The translations under genes were made by a program, and so were the position numbers. This document shows, piece by piece, positions 47,223 through 60,239 of a stretch of 64,000 bases of DNA. Under the pieces are notes generated by a model. It made no database searches. It was not told the origin of the DNA and was given only the letters and a program-made list of their open reading frames with translations. The stretch is from Poecilobothrus nobilitatus (taxonomy: Eukaryota; Arthropoda; Insecta; Diptera; Dolichopodidae), in assembly GCA_947095535.1 (NCBI GenBank), contig OX352774.1, positions 69,192,416 through 69,256,415 on the forward strand, in the 5' to 3' direction. Position 1 is the first letter of the stretch; the number at the start of each line of letters is the position of its first letter.

Positions 47223-48199
47223 GGTTTAGGAAATAAAGAAAATTGGGAAATATGAGAAGTTACTGTATGTTACAAGGATGTTGTTTAGAACCAAGATATT
47301 GATGTTCTTCTTCAATTTGATAATATTATGCAAGTTATGGTTACCAACTTTGGAAAATATTTTCGGTGGCAAACTATTCCATATTCATACGTATTAAAAG
47401 TGAATTTCTGTGTGAGGAGCTGTGCCATATGTGGGTTAGCTTGTGCAGCCCTTCTTGTAAACTTAAGTAATTCGTTCTAAATTTTTCGTTTTTATTTTCC
47501 AAGACTTATCAACCTAATATTTTCTTTTCGCGTCTGCTCATCTTTGTCTATTATTGATACTAAACCATCTTCCTATAAATTAAACAATTTATTTAACATT
47601 TTTATGTCACGTCGTTATTGCATGAATTTATTTTAACAGTTCATTTGCATCCGCTTTACTCTGATGCATATTAAAATCACTAGAAAAATTTTATCACAGT
47701 CAAAAAGATATTATGCGCGGTCTTTATTTAGAACTTCTTTTAACAAGAATTCATCATATGAAAACAAATTATTTAACTGGAGGGAAGGAAGTTGTTCATT
47801 ATTCTAAGACGATTTAGAGTGTTATTTACAAACACTTTAGTTTCGCTTAACAATTTAAGTGGTCAACTGTTAATAATATGTTGAGATAGAGCGTTTTTTT
47901 TATTAAATTTTTCTATATCTTATTAAAAGTATCTTAGAAAAAGTAAAATTTTTAGAATATTTTTTTGGAGTATTTTTTTAACCCATTTTTTTTTTAATTT
48001 AAATTTTTTCTTTTATAGATAATCTCAAGATAAATCTCAAGATAGATGATGTAAAAAAAAAAAAAATCAACAATTTTTATTATTTCTAATATTTGTTTTT
48101 GATCTCTTATAATTTGATTTTAAAAATGTTCATTTATCATGATTAACCTAATTTTGTAACAAACACTTTATATTTTCTCATTTTATTTTCTTTTTGTTT

Positions 48200-48253
48200 C
48201 CCCCCCCCCCTCCCAATTAAATATGTACGTGTACGTGTACGTGTACGTGTGTA
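48200..48253. repeat. C11 run followed by (GTACGT)4
   Basis: Eleven C in a row (48200-48210), then tccc, A+T spacer, and four gtacgt units from 48225. The poly-C run is the only long C/G homopolymer in a window otherwise built of A/T runs. GTACGT is self-complementary at the GTAC core, so the tract can fold on itself. Confidence 0.85.
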
Positions 48254-49195
48254 ATTTTAATTTTCCCAATGGAAATTTCTGTCAGTATAAAATTTTTAAA
48301 CCAATAAATTTTTAATTCATTTCTTTAAAAAGAAAAATAAGATACTTATTTATTACTTCATATAATTATTCTTCCTGAGGTTATTTTGATGGTCAGCCAA
48401 AATCATTTTTGATTTTTAATAATATTACAATCATGTTAATCTTTATAATCTAATCGCTAGTTTTTTTTTTTCTTTTATTTTTTTTCAATCTACATGTATG
48501 TATCTATATGTATCTCTATCTAAAAACCATATATTATTATAATATATCTTATGATGGATTGCAGCAGTATAATAATATATTGCCCTATATATAATATTGT
48601 TTTTATTCAGAAGTTGGATCTATACTCTTATATATGGTTATAATAAATTATATTACAAGCATAATATGTATATCCAAGATATATATATATATATCCACTT
48701 ATATATATATATATATTAGTAAGTATAAGAAATAAATGATTAAGATAATTATTGACCTAATTTCCTAAAGGCATATATCCAATTTGTTAAAGCTGTCTAA
48801 TGTCGATCATAGATCTTCACCATGAGTCTATACTTTCGTCATTAGCATCATCACCGTAATAAAAATTATTCATTTAAATCAGCAGCATAATTATAAACCA
48901 GTGGTTCGATTTTATCTGTTTTTTTTTTTTGTTTTGTTTTTTAATTTTCTATTTTGTTGATTTCTTATTTATGTGGTCGAGTCGGTCATCATTTATCAAT
49001 AAATATATAAACTTATGTATATTGATGTAAAATGTTTTTTTTTTTCTTTTCTTCTATGTTCTAATAATAATGAATAGAATATTAGTAACAGTAGTAAATT
49101 CAAAAGTCTTAGTTAAATTGAAGAAGATTAATTACAGTTTGAGTAAAAGTTTCTGCATAAAATGTAAAATTTAGATTTGATGAAAGATTAATGTA

Positions 49196-49261
49196 TGCAT
49201 TACCTCAATAACTTTACTAAACAAAATTACGAATTAAATAATTTCCAGAGTGAGTAATGCA
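49196..49261. repeat. 66-bp inverted repeat with TGCATTAC ends
   Basis: tgcattacctca (49196 on) pairs with tgagtaatgca (ending 49261), with one extra c in the left arm. The same gcattacc...ggtaatgagc terminal words mark the element at 58199-58346, so the two may be related. It lies 14 bases upstream of the SINE duplication at 49276. Confidence 0.5.
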
Positions 49262-49288
49262 GTTTATAACAACGGTATATTGTTATAT

Positions 49289-49537
49289 CCAGCCATTGGT
49301 GCAGTGGTTGACGCACCGGTTCTCATTCATAAGGGAATGAGAGGTCTCGGGTTTAATTCCCGGCTGGGTACAATAATTATAATAAATAAAAAAAAAATTA
49401 TTAATTTATAGCATTATATAAATACTTTATATATCATAATATCTCGTACACCCCAACTTCCTATACCACAAAACAGGATTTATAGCTGCCTGGCACATTT
49501 ATGTACCACGGTACCTAGATATAAATAAATAAATAAA
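49289..49537 (+). mobile_element. Full-length tRNA-derived SINE with 13-bp target duplication
   Basis: The copy is flanked by exact tatattgttatat repeats (49276-49288 and 49538-49550), so both ends are defined: it starts ccagccattggtgcagtgg and ends in (ATAA)n. The head has an A box (tggtgcagtgg, 49297-49307) and B box (ggtttaattcc, 49350-49360). Between them is a strong tctcattc/gaatgaga stem in place of the anticodon arm. ccagc at the start pairs with gctgg after the T-arm-like cggg...cccg, as in an acceptor stem. The body ends with acaggatttatagctgcctg and gcacatttatgtaccacgg, resembling the 3' body of the family at 22484 and 29270. SINEs depend on a LINE partner for copying. Confidence 0.9.
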
Positions 49538-49766
49538 TATATTGTTATATTAAGTAATGTTGATTATATTGACTCTTATTAATTGGTGTAATAGTGACTT
49601 GAGTATCTCAGTGATGAGTTTTGTTCTTTTTGCTTTACTACAATTGACACTATATGTATTATTTTGCTACAAACTCTGTAACTGTTAATGTAGTTGATAA
49701 TTGTTATAGGGGTTATTAAAACTATATTATCCGTAACTTAGTTTCTGTAATATTAATTAATATACG

Positions 49767-50010
49767 CATAATTTTTTCTAAAGATGGTGGGAATCTTCCA
49801 AAGATACCAATAATACCGCCCTTGGTAGTGTCAGATTTTTACAGATGACTAAACCCATCTTTCTCTTAGTTAATATAATAGGTGAAAATCCCTAACTGCT
49901 AATGCAGTATATTGTCTAAGAAGTAGGGATAGGAGAGGATGGGACAAGGATTTGGAAACATTTAATTGGAGAGTGGGACTGTACGGGAATAATGAATGCG
50001 ACTATGACTT
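49767..50010 (+). mobile_element. Unrecognised dispersed family R1, copy C
   Basis: It begins ttttttctaaagatggtggg and keeps aatcttccaaagatacca, ccttggtagtgtcagat, gactaaaccca, ttaatataataggtgaaaa, taatgcagtatattg, aagtagggataggagaggat, gggacaaggatttggaaaca and ctgtacgggaataatgaat. Similarity stops near 50010, so the 3' part with the hairpin seen in copies B and D is missing or replaced. The 60-codon minus-strand frame at 49916-50098 reads through it and is not a gene. It lies about 215 bases beyond the SINE duplication ending at 49550. Confidence 0.75.
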
Positions 50011-52910
50011 GAGCGGAGTTTAAACCCAAAATCCTACTATTGAAAGGTTGGCGATTTAGCGACTGGTTTTCACTTTTTTCATTTTTATTGATAATCATTT
50101 AAAAACTTTGTACATAAGGAAATTTCATGCTGCACAGCAAATTTTTATTGAATTAAATGAAAAATGTCAGCAGCAAAAGTGAAGTCTATTCACGTCTTTA
50201 TTTACTTTACTTAATTTAATTAAGCATTCTATCATTTTATTACTTTACTGGGGTTCTATAATTGTTATTTATTATATTTTACTCTAATGTTTTATGCCTA
50301 GAAACAAAATCTTCAATTCAAAAGAAAGATGATGTTTAGTTGTTTAAAGGTCCACACACTCATAGAACACTCGTGCATGTTTTTATAGTCTCTATAGTCT
50401 CTTTCGATGAATCCCTGTGGCAAATTTTGACATTCTCCCTTATACCCTGCCAAAAAAAGAAAAAGAATTAAGATAATGGTATGATATTCAACGCCCCCAA
50501 GAAGATCTTCTATTTAATGCTGCACCTATATCTCAAACTCAGTTAACTGGATTATTGTACTGTATATTAACTGTTGCAATTCTATTAGAATTTAAAATCA
50601 TATGTATTAAACATGAATGTATTCGTTTTTTATTTTGTTGTTCGAAATTTAGTTCACGAAATTGAAATAAAATGTAATTTTAAATTTTTTTATCAAGAGT
50701 CAATATAAAATTTTTGGCATCTAGTTGTTTTTGTCAGTAACCCTGAAATAATTATCATCAGAATAGAATAAATACCAAAAAAAAAACCTATATTTGATTA
50801 AAGGGACAAGTTTCTAGTGTACTTTCTGAAATTGGAAATGCATAAAGAAAAAAAAAATCCAACTAGAATTTCGAAGTACGAAATACGTAAACATGATTCT
50901 TTTCATTATGACTCACATGCTATGAATTGAGCACAAAAGTTCTTTAAACGTATGTGAATACTAAAAATACGCATCATTGTTTTTTTATTTTTTTTTTGTG
51001 CATTTTAGAAAAAAATGTATTCGAAATGAAATTTTTAAAAATGCTTTTGCCTAATTTTATCGAAACTGCATTTTATTTTTAGATATTAAAAAATTTATTT
51101 TTATGAATTTGGGTTTTGTGTGTTTTGAGTTATTTGCAATGGCAACTATTTTGTTTTGTTACTTATTTCTTATTAAAAGAATTTTTTAAATTTTGTATTA
51201 CTTAAATAAAAAATTAAAAACAATTTTTTCAGAAAAAAAAAAAGTTAATCACTTATTAATTAACATTAGATTTAAATTATTTAAAAAAAAATTTCTTTTT
51301 TTAAACTTTTTAAATTGTTGTGATTTGATTTTATTCACAATTTTTTAAATTTTATTGAAATTCTCATCACATTTTAACATCTTCACTATTTTAATATTAT
51401 AAAAGAGAAAATGGGATTCATTATATTCAAAAGCTTATACATATTTAAATATTTAAAATAAATATTTTAAAATAACTTTAAATCCTAAAATTTAAACTTG
51501 TGACAGAGTTGCCATTTTACCATGTATGCATATAAAATTCCTATTACAGTTAAAAAAGAAACGAAACTGCAGAAGAATAACTGAAAAAATCAGAACTTAA
51601 AACAGTAAAAAATATTTTTCATTTTTACGGTTATTTTAATTGTTAACACAACCAAAATATTGAGTTAATTATTTTGTATAGTGAGGAGTATTTCTTGATG
51701 TTATTACAATTGTGATTCTACTGTGTTGTAATTGTTAAAATAATATAATTAACCGTTTTTTGTCGAGTCAACTTTATCAGTTGGATTGACTAATCGAGAA
51801 AAAATATGGATATTAGGTTGTTTTCTTTTTTAAATTTATTTGAAAAAAAATTGGGATTTGTAGAAAATCAGTAATAGAAAATGGTTAAGTCAAATTAAAA
51901 AATCCAATATGATCCATGACGTATTCATTATATTTACCATCAGACGGGTAATGAAATCAAAATTGTTTCAAAATCTTTTAGTTTCTTTTAGTTTTAGCAC
52001 ATTTCTCAAAAAAAAAAAACAAAAACTTGAAAAGATCGCTTATTGATTTCACCAGGTTTCACTTTGTTTGTCCGTTCTTACGCCTGTCCTGTCTGCCTTT
52101 TTACGAAATTTCTAAAACATTCAAAATAGCACAATGAAATTTTAACTGTGGATACATTTCTTAAAAAAAAAAATACTGTTGTAGAACAACTTTTTTATGC
52201 AACCCATTTTATGTATAGTCAAAAATTTCAAATTTGCCATTTTTAGACACATAGAACTTAAGCACCTATACATATTTTTGCAAGTTAATTAGCAGTTAGG
52301 CGTCATCTTTTTATCTTTTTTTTTTATAGTCAAAGCGTCCACCTTTTTATCCCAATTTGTTCACTTTTTTAAAACTGAAAAACAGAATTTTTTTTTTTAT
52401 TAGTACATATATGGTGAAACTTGGAAACTTTTCTGAAGTTCTGAACTATTCATTTTAAAAGTGAAATTTTTTTATTATGGACAGGCGCAAAAAGTAAGAG
52501 ATATATAGTTCAAACTTCAAAAAATGAAAAATAAATTTGATATGAACATAAATAAACGCTTCAAAAAACGCTTAGTAAATTTCTCTAATTTTTGTATTCT
52601 ACTTATTCAACGCTTCAAAAAAATTGAAAAAAAATTTGAATATTAAAGTTGAAAGAAATGGGATTAAAAACATGGATAGAAAACATTGCACGTCTAATCA
52701 TCGTTTAAAAATTAAAGCTTCAATATTGTAAAACAGTTGTTCTTGATTATTTAAAGTTTCCCTAAAATTGAAAAAGAATATTTGATTTTTGACAATTTTT
52801 TAAGTAACAATAAAATTCTAAGGAAAATCATAAATTATGGTGCAAGTCACAAATTTTAAGTGTTTTTATTGTCTTTTGAAAATTAAGCGTTATTTAAAAC
52901 CTTTGGTTTA

Positions 52911-52946
52911 CAAGACGGATGTCTTGTTTAAACATTTAAACAAGAC
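52911..52946. repeat. Overlapping palindromes: CAAGAC/GTCTTG three-way repeat
   Basis: caagac-ggat-gtcttg (52911-52926) overlaps gtcttgtttaaa-ca-tttaaacaagac (52921-52946), a perfect 12-bp inverted repeat with a 2-base centre. The middle arm can pair with either neighbour, so two alternative hairpins are possible. Confidence 0.85.
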
Positions 52947-55900
52947 GCACGTCGCCCCGTATTAAATATACAAATTAAGAGTTATTAATAGTTATTAATT
53001 AATATAATTTTTGAGATAGTATTTATGTAGATCTATAATTTAACTGATACCAAATTCGGTAATTTAAAAACAAAAACCGTTGTTTATATTTTTAATTAAA
53101 AAAACTTATAAATACTTTGTAATATCCTAAATTTTATTTTAACATATTTATTTGACATTTTTGTATAACATTAGCTTATTATTTTATTATATACATTTTA
53201 CAATGATTTTAAGCTATAAATATATTATAGGGTTAATGTTTTCTTACTTAATTTTAATTAATTTTAATGTTTTTCTATAATTTTGTTTAAATATATAAAG
53301 AGTAGCCACAAAACTGTTGTTAAAATTCAATTTATACCAAAAATATTTTGTTTCATTGATCCTTGCTTTAAGAAAGAAGTTCAAAGAAAATGGAGAAGAA
53401 AGATTTAAGAAAATAGCAGATGAACATTAGGTAATATTTTGAAACACAAAAAAGAAATTATTTCCCGTACCTATTTTATCTATAAAGTGAATTATATTGT
53501 TTTTCATCATATATGATATAAGAATACATAATACATATATTGTATAGATATATTTGTACGTTATACAAATCTACCGAAATAATATAATACATAATAATAA
53601 TAATGATACATTTACATACATATATACTATATTTTTGCTCTTTCTCTCTTGATTGACTTTCCCTAATTTTTCTCATTGCTAGTTTACTTTTTTTTTCCGG
53701 CCTTCATCATGATTTGAAAAACAAAAAAAAAACCAAATATACATACTTCTAATAACTCTAAAGTTTGAAAGATATGATTTGATTTAGCTTTAGACTGCTT
53801 CTCTATGTAGTTAATTTTTTTTTAATTGTACTTCAGAGCATTTGAAAAAGTCAAAAATTAAAATTTTGTCTATGTACATTTTTTTAACCCTTTGTTAGCT
53901 AATGTGTTTAATATTGAATGTTATTAATATATTATGTCTCACCAACCATTTAGCTAAACACACCATTAAATTTAAATAATTTAAGAAAATTGAATCGTTC
54001 GAAAATGTGAATTTACCAATAGAAATTTGAATTTCTGGCCAAAAACTAACAGCAATTCAATTAACTGCGATAGTTGTTTTATTTGTTTTGTTTTATTAAA
54101 GAAATATTTTAGAAAATGATATAGCTAAAAGTTAAAATTGTTTTTCGTCCCCTTAATTCTCTATAATGCTAATGATACTCTCTGTTGTGAACTGAACTGA
54201 ACTGCACTGATTTAACATGGTTTTTGATTATTTTTCAACAAAACTTCAAAATTTTCAAGTATTGTGTAAATATCTTCATTTACTATATGGAAGAATAAAA
54301 GCTATCAAATTTCATTTAGCTATCGAAAAAACACAAATTATTGTAACTTTTCAAATATTAATGCCAAGAACTTTATAACATGGTTTCATTGAACATAGAT
54401 TAGAGTGTAGATATACTGAAAGAAGTTCAAAATTTAAAAAAACTGTTTCATTTTTGGGAAGTTACTCTAAAACAAAAACACTTTTTTTTTTGGAACTAAT
54501 TGCACCTCATTCTACATAAGTTTTCTATGATAACAAGTTTAAAATGTTTTACTTAAGTACCTAAATAATTTTGCCAAATATTAGATAAAAACATCATTGC
54601 CATACATACAAAAAAAAAAATCTTTCAAGTTTGGTATTACATAATATGCATTTTCATTAAAAGATACTTGCAAAAAAATAATTGGTACAGAAAGGGTTAA
54701 AAAAAAGTAGTGTTTTTTTCTATTACATTTGATTTATTCAATTTCCAGATTTCTATTTCAGATACAGTGACTGAAAAACTTTTTTTTTTTTTTTTTTTTT
54801 ATTTCATTGAGATGTTTTAGAAATGAAAAAAGAAAAACTAACCAACTTACATATTATTTCTTACATATTGTTAGTTTAAAAAGTGATTTAGACTTCAAAT
54901 GTATTTCAAGTGAAATGATTCACCTTAAAAAGATCTGACTAAATGCACTTTAGCATAAATAAATGACTACAATTGTAATGGCACGTTGAGCCAATTAAAG
55001 AAAATTTATTCACTCGGAAATCGATAAGTTTTAAGTCAATGTTTGATTGTAAATGAAAGAAAACAAAAAAATAAAAATGATTAAAAAGAATGATGTATAT
55101 AATTAAAATAAACATTTTAACATTTTATATGTCAGTTATGTTATTTTAAAATGATAGTAAAGATTTGATAAGAAAAAAAAAAAAAATTTATATTAAATTT
55201 CAAATTTAAGATGATTTTAGAGTTATTTATAGACATAACAATGAAATGAGATAACCAAAACAATATTTATGTAAAATGTATACATATATATATATATATT
55301 ATAAGTTTCCTTAAAAATGTTTGTTAGTTTTTTTAATTAAAAATATAAACAACGGTTTTTTTTTTCTTATATAAGTTAAATATAATTAGAAAAATCGAAA
55401 AAAATGTTTAGGAAACAGTCAGTTTTCATTTTTGCAGAAATATAAACATATTTTTTATATTGTATACACGTGTGTTAGTATAGCAATACAATAGATACAT
55501 ATTATGTAAGTAGTAGCAATTTAGCAATACCTAAATAAATTCTTAAATTATGAACGCTTTTTTTTAAAAGAATAAAAGGGTAAATCCCTAATAAAAATTT
55601 GAAAGTCAATTAAAAAGTTAAAAACTGAGAAATGATGGAAAAGACATAGGCAGAAATGTAAGTAAAAAGTTTTTGTAGTTGAAAATATTTTATTTGGATT
55701 ATGCCAAAATAATAACCAAATATGATATAAAATTGAAAACTTCCTCTTTTGTTATGGTCTTCTAACCCAAAATAGATTTTAGCCTGACACCAATGTCTAC
55801 CTCCGGTCTGTTTCTGTTTCTAACAATATTCTACCAAATTGATTACATTCATTCGTTTCGTAAATTTTTTTATGCAGATTGTGTCATCCTTTATATCAAA

Positions 55901-57489
55901 TATATATTGAAAATATAATGCCCTAAATCTTTTTGGGCTCTTATAATTTTGTAGTCTTTATATACATTATATACGGATAAATAAAAAAGGTTAAAATTTA
56001 TTAAAGGTTGAAATCTAAAATATATAATTTTAAGATAAGTAATTGCTTCTTAATTCTGCTGTTTCATTTCTAATTGATCTTTGCATTTAATATTGCGTAA
56101 GATTTTTCTTAAAAGGATCTTGGGCTTTGGGGTTTTCACATCTCCTACTCTCTTAATCATTCTTTCTATTTCTGAACTCTCTTGGATTATTTTATAAAAA
56201 TATTTGTATACGTATACATATATTCTTCTTGAGCTGCAAACCTATGTAATATTATAGTAGTTTCGTATTAGGGAAAAATTATTAGGTATTTAACTTTAAT
56301 TTTGGGTTAAATTGATTGTAAAAAATTCAAACAAAAAAAATTGGTTTTTAGAATGAATTTGAATTATTAAATTTAAAAAACTGAAACACAAAAAAATTAA
56401 AATTTACCGTCTGTTTCGACTTACTTCCACTTTGATTTCGACTTATGAAACTTTAATGTCTAATTCCGGATTATTCTGTATCTGATTCCAGGCTATAAAA
56501 ATATTTTTTTTTAATTTACTTGTTTATATTTTTAGTAAAATGTTTAATAATAAAAAAAAATTTAATAAATAAAAAATTAAATAAATTAAAAAATATTTAA
56601 AAAAACTACTCAAAAAATTTACATAAAAACTACTCAAAAAATTCCTCATTGTATAAACTAAAACCTAAAATAATACTCAAAAATATTTGGAGTTTTTCTT
56701 TTCAAGTTCATTTTTATTATTTAACTAAAGCTGAAATACAGGCAATAAAAGAAGATGATTTTATTTTTACAGAACCTATAAGTATAGCGCTAATTATATT
56801 TATTAAATATTTTTAACAGAACACTTTTTCATTAACTTAGGAAAAATATTAGACAACCACCATCTTTTTTTTTTCATTTTGAGGCAACAATTTGAAGGTA
56901 TTTAGGATATTACTCTATTTGAGTTATTTTATTGCAATAGGCTAAATATCTGTAATTTCTAAACTTCACCCGCCAACCAGATTACAAAAAAAAAACTTAA
57001 AAACAGTAAAAAAAACTTTAATTTAATATAAAATAAAACATTTTTCATTTATTTTTTTGTAAATGGTAGATTAGATTTAAATGGTTGATTACAAATGATT
57101 ACGCATTAACATTAGCTGTACATTTTAAGTTTTATTATAGTTCATTATTTTTTGAATGAACGAATGAATTTTCATACCTGGAAGTATTCCGCGCAATAGT
57201 TAAAAATTGTTAATTTAAATAATTTCAATAGTTAGGAAGTTTAAAATAATGAAATATACTTGCATACATAAATCTTGTTAAAGTCTTGATATATTGTAAT
57301 ATAATTAATTAAAAAAAAAAAAAAAAACAAAAACTTTTAAAACTAGGACATTATATTTATTTTTTATGCAAATTTTTGTTTAATTTATGCTAAATACATA
57401 TATTTTTTCCGTCCGCATACCAGAATATATAAGATAGGTATTGTTTTCACTTTTCACACTAAGATTTTTGCACCCGTGATTTTTGCAAA

Positions 57490-57720
57490 TATGCATTACT
57501 CCGGTGCGTATAGAAAGTTGGAAACAATTTTTTTGGTCTGATGTCATTCTGTGTGTGAGTGTATGTGTGTTTGTGGGTATTTTTGTGGGTATGCCTAAAC
57601 TACCGAGCGGATTTTTTTAAAATTTCATATTTGAGGTTTTGACGTAAATAATTCGGATTGATAAATTTTTAGAGCAAATTGGATAACCGCAAGTGGTAGA
57701 TTGCTAGTGTAATTTTTAAG
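57490..57720. repeat. Possible old dispersed-repeat fragment
   Basis: This zone has balanced composition: a (GT)n-like tgtgtgtgagtgtatgtgtg, then cctaaactaccgagcggatt, and later attggataaccgcaagtggt. The order GT-rich tract, then a phrase ending gagcggattttt, looks like the body of a dispersed repeat rather than unique DNA, but I have no second copy in the window. Confidence 0.3.
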
Positions 57721-57978
57721 CTTTTTACGAATATTTCGTAACAACAAAATATTATGATAAAAATTATTAAGAAAAAGTTGTTACTCAAGTAAAAAACAAT
57801 AACTTTGCCATACAAAATTTTGTGATCCGACTAACTTTAGGTTTTATTTAATAAAATAACATACATGCATACATAGATACATACATATGTATTTTTCTAA
57901 GTTCAAATTTCATACATAACTACATACATATTACAACACGCCATATGCATTGTATGAACAATTTTTTTTTGTTTTTTT

Positions 57979-58020
57979 ATATATACATATGTACATACAT
58001 ACATAAATGTATGTATATGT
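57979..58020. repeat. CATA/TATG microsatellite
   Basis: atatatacatatgtacatac, then catacataaatgtatgtatat. The strand sense switches in the middle, giving an imperfect palindrome. Similar tracts are at 57858-57894, 58455-58500 and 61555-61625. Confidence 0.75.
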
Positions 58021-58198
58021 TCTCTTGTTGATAAAGCAAAATTCAAACTGTAAAATTTTTGTTAGTAAATTCAATATTACTGTTTGTTTTGTATTTGTTT
58101 ACAGTTTTTATTAATTTTTTACTTCTAATATTTTTGAATGGAAAAAAAATCATGTATGTAAAATCATGTTCAGAATTGATTACAGAGAATTAGTAAAT

Positions 58199-58346
58199 GC
58201 ATTACCCAACCTATTACTATAATGTAAATTTAGCATTACATTTTACGCACGATGTGTTAGGCCGCTAGGCGGCAATCAATCGCCTCTGTCCGACATTACT
58301 GAGAATTAGTTATTGAACTAGTTGCCGTAATGAGTTAGGTAATGAG
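58199..58346. mobile_element. 148-bp MITE-like element with GCATTACC termini
   Basis: The left end gcattacccaacctattac corresponds to the reverse complement of the right end gctcattacctaactcatta. The centre holds a G+C-rich palindrome, gccgctaggcggc (58261-58273), and then aatcgcctctgtccgac, unusual in this window. There is no coding. agaattagt occurs just left of the element (about 58186-58194) and again inside (about 58302-58310). The superfamily is unknown. Confidence 0.55.
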
Positions 58347-60239
58347 CTCGATAAAAAAAATATGGAAAAAATATATGCTTATTTTATTATTTACTTTTAT
58401 TTATTTTTCCATATTATTATATTAGAAAAGAACAATTATATAATATTAAAAGTTATATACATACATATGTATGTACATATGTATATTATATGTTTATGTA
58501 TATATCAAACAGTAATATTAATTTTTTTTAATACCTTTTTAAACAAACTATTGATAACTTCAGTATACGCGAGTTTTAAGAAAACAATAAAAATTGCTAT
58601 CTGCAATTCAACCAACCCATTATCCTCTGAATTACTATTTCAAAAATTATATTATTTCTAAAACTGGTTACCAAAGATTAGTTATAGAACTATTTATTTA
58701 GAACATCAATTCTCCGATTTTCTAGTGTTTTTCTACATACTGTTATGTATGTATATATTTGTTTTTGAATAAAAAAAAAATGTTATTATATTATTAAAAG
58801 TTACATATTTTGCTTTTATTATGTAAAAAATCTATAAATGCATTATGTTTTTCGTGTAATAGCGGTCGGTTCTGTGATGGAGGCATCTGATTTTTATTTT
58901 TATTTTTGTTGTATTGATGAATTTAATAATTGTTACTACTATTACCATAGCAATAACCTTTTTTTTTTTGTTATAAGGAAAGTTTTTTTTATTTTTTTAA
59001 GGTTTATTGAATGATAAAAATTGATTATTTCTATATGCAAATCAATTTTAAATAACTATAGAAGTAATAGGTTAAAAATAGAAGAATAAATTTTCATTTT
59101 TAATTGAGAATTTAAAATAACGTTTAATAGGAAACGTAATAATAGGAAAGGAAATTTTCCATTTTATAGATAATATTATAATGTATTGTAATGAATTTGA
59201 TTTAAACATAATGTAAAATCATATTAATGGCACTATCCCCTGAATAGGGTATTGGAAGGGGAAGAAAAAAAAATTATATTAATTTCTGTCCTTTTTTCTT
59301 TGATTACAAATGGGTTTTTTTTATATAGATTAGCTTTAAAATATATTGAAAATTGCATTATAAATTTAAACCCATATTTATAACTTTTTTTTTTATATCA
59401 TTTATGCCACCTACTCAATAAATATTTAAGAAGGTTCAGCTTCTCTTTGCTTCTTTTATCAAAATTGTTAACAAGTGATCTGTATTTAAAAGTTATTAGT
59501 AATTACTATAATATACTAAAAAAAAAATTTAAATAAAATTTAATATACATATGTACAGCTTTAAGATATTTGTATCTTATATACATATCAGCTTTAAGAT
59601 ATTTGTTAATCACTAGATATTGAAAAAAATAAAATTAATATTGTGATAAAAATCATTTTAAAAATTTAAGAAGGAAATCAATTTTAAAGGGTAGTAAAAA
59701 ATTCTGTTTTTCAGTATTGAAATTGAGTTTTTCAAATTTTTGTTAATTTAATCATTAATACAGTCAAAATTCCTTATTCAGATTTGTAAGGGATTTCAAA
59801 AATTTGTTTGAAATACAAAAATATTCAATTACAAAATTCAAAAAGATTTAAATGCAAGGGACACAGGTTTTCTCCGAAAAAATTCGAATTACATGAAGTG
59901 TACAAATTAAGAAATATTTCAGTCTTTTACTGAACCCAACCTTACGAGTCGCCACCCAAATAAATTCATCCTTTTTTCTTTTAACTTTAATCAATAAAAA
60001 AAAAGAGTCAAATCGTCGAGATTTTTTAAAATTTTCAAATAGTTTGCAGAATAGATTGTAAGTTTAAGAACATAAGTTTAGTAAATAAAAGCTTTTAGAC
60101 GCAGCTACTTCGTAGAATTTATCAAATAGAATTTTATACAAACATTTATATCATTTTTATTGATATTTCAACACCATACTAATTAAATAATTTATTTGTT
60201 TTATATCAAAAAGAGCCATAAGGCTCGCCTAGAGTGTTT
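58347..60239. other. A+T-rich non-coding DNA, no gene seen
   Basis: The 99-codon frame at 58362-58661 runs over T runs and CATA/TATG repeats (Y, I and M runs). It has no domain and I reject it as a gene. Nothing else recognised. Confidence 0.5.

Larger units (their letters stand above)
45707..49195. other. A+T-rich non-coding DNA, no gene seen
   Basis: No supportable gene. A local palindrome ttttcac-ggt-gtgaaaa lies at 45916-45932. Bases 47330-47460 have more balanced composition but no readable protein family. The remainder is low-complexity. Confidence 0.5.
50011..58198. other. A+T-rich non-coding DNA, no gene seen
   Basis: An 8.2-kb stretch without a supportable gene. A possible old repeat trace at about 52050-52120 (ttgtccgttcttacgcctgt and cctgtctgcc) is reminiscent of the GTCCGTC zone of INE-1-like elements. 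A second trace lies at 57490-57720. The 66-codon frame at 53476-53676 (-) is derived from TATA-type tracts. Confidence 0.45.

Noticed and set aside
49289..49375. Possible tRNA gene (A and B boxes, acceptor-like ccagc/gctgg)
   Set aside because: The anticodon region is replaced by an 8-bp stem, and exact target duplications enclose a longer unit with an (ATAA)n tail, so it is a SINE.
58362..58661. 99-codon plus-strand open frame
   Set aside because: It runs through T-rich sequence and CATA/TATG microsatellites (M, Y, I and H repeats). No recognisable protein.
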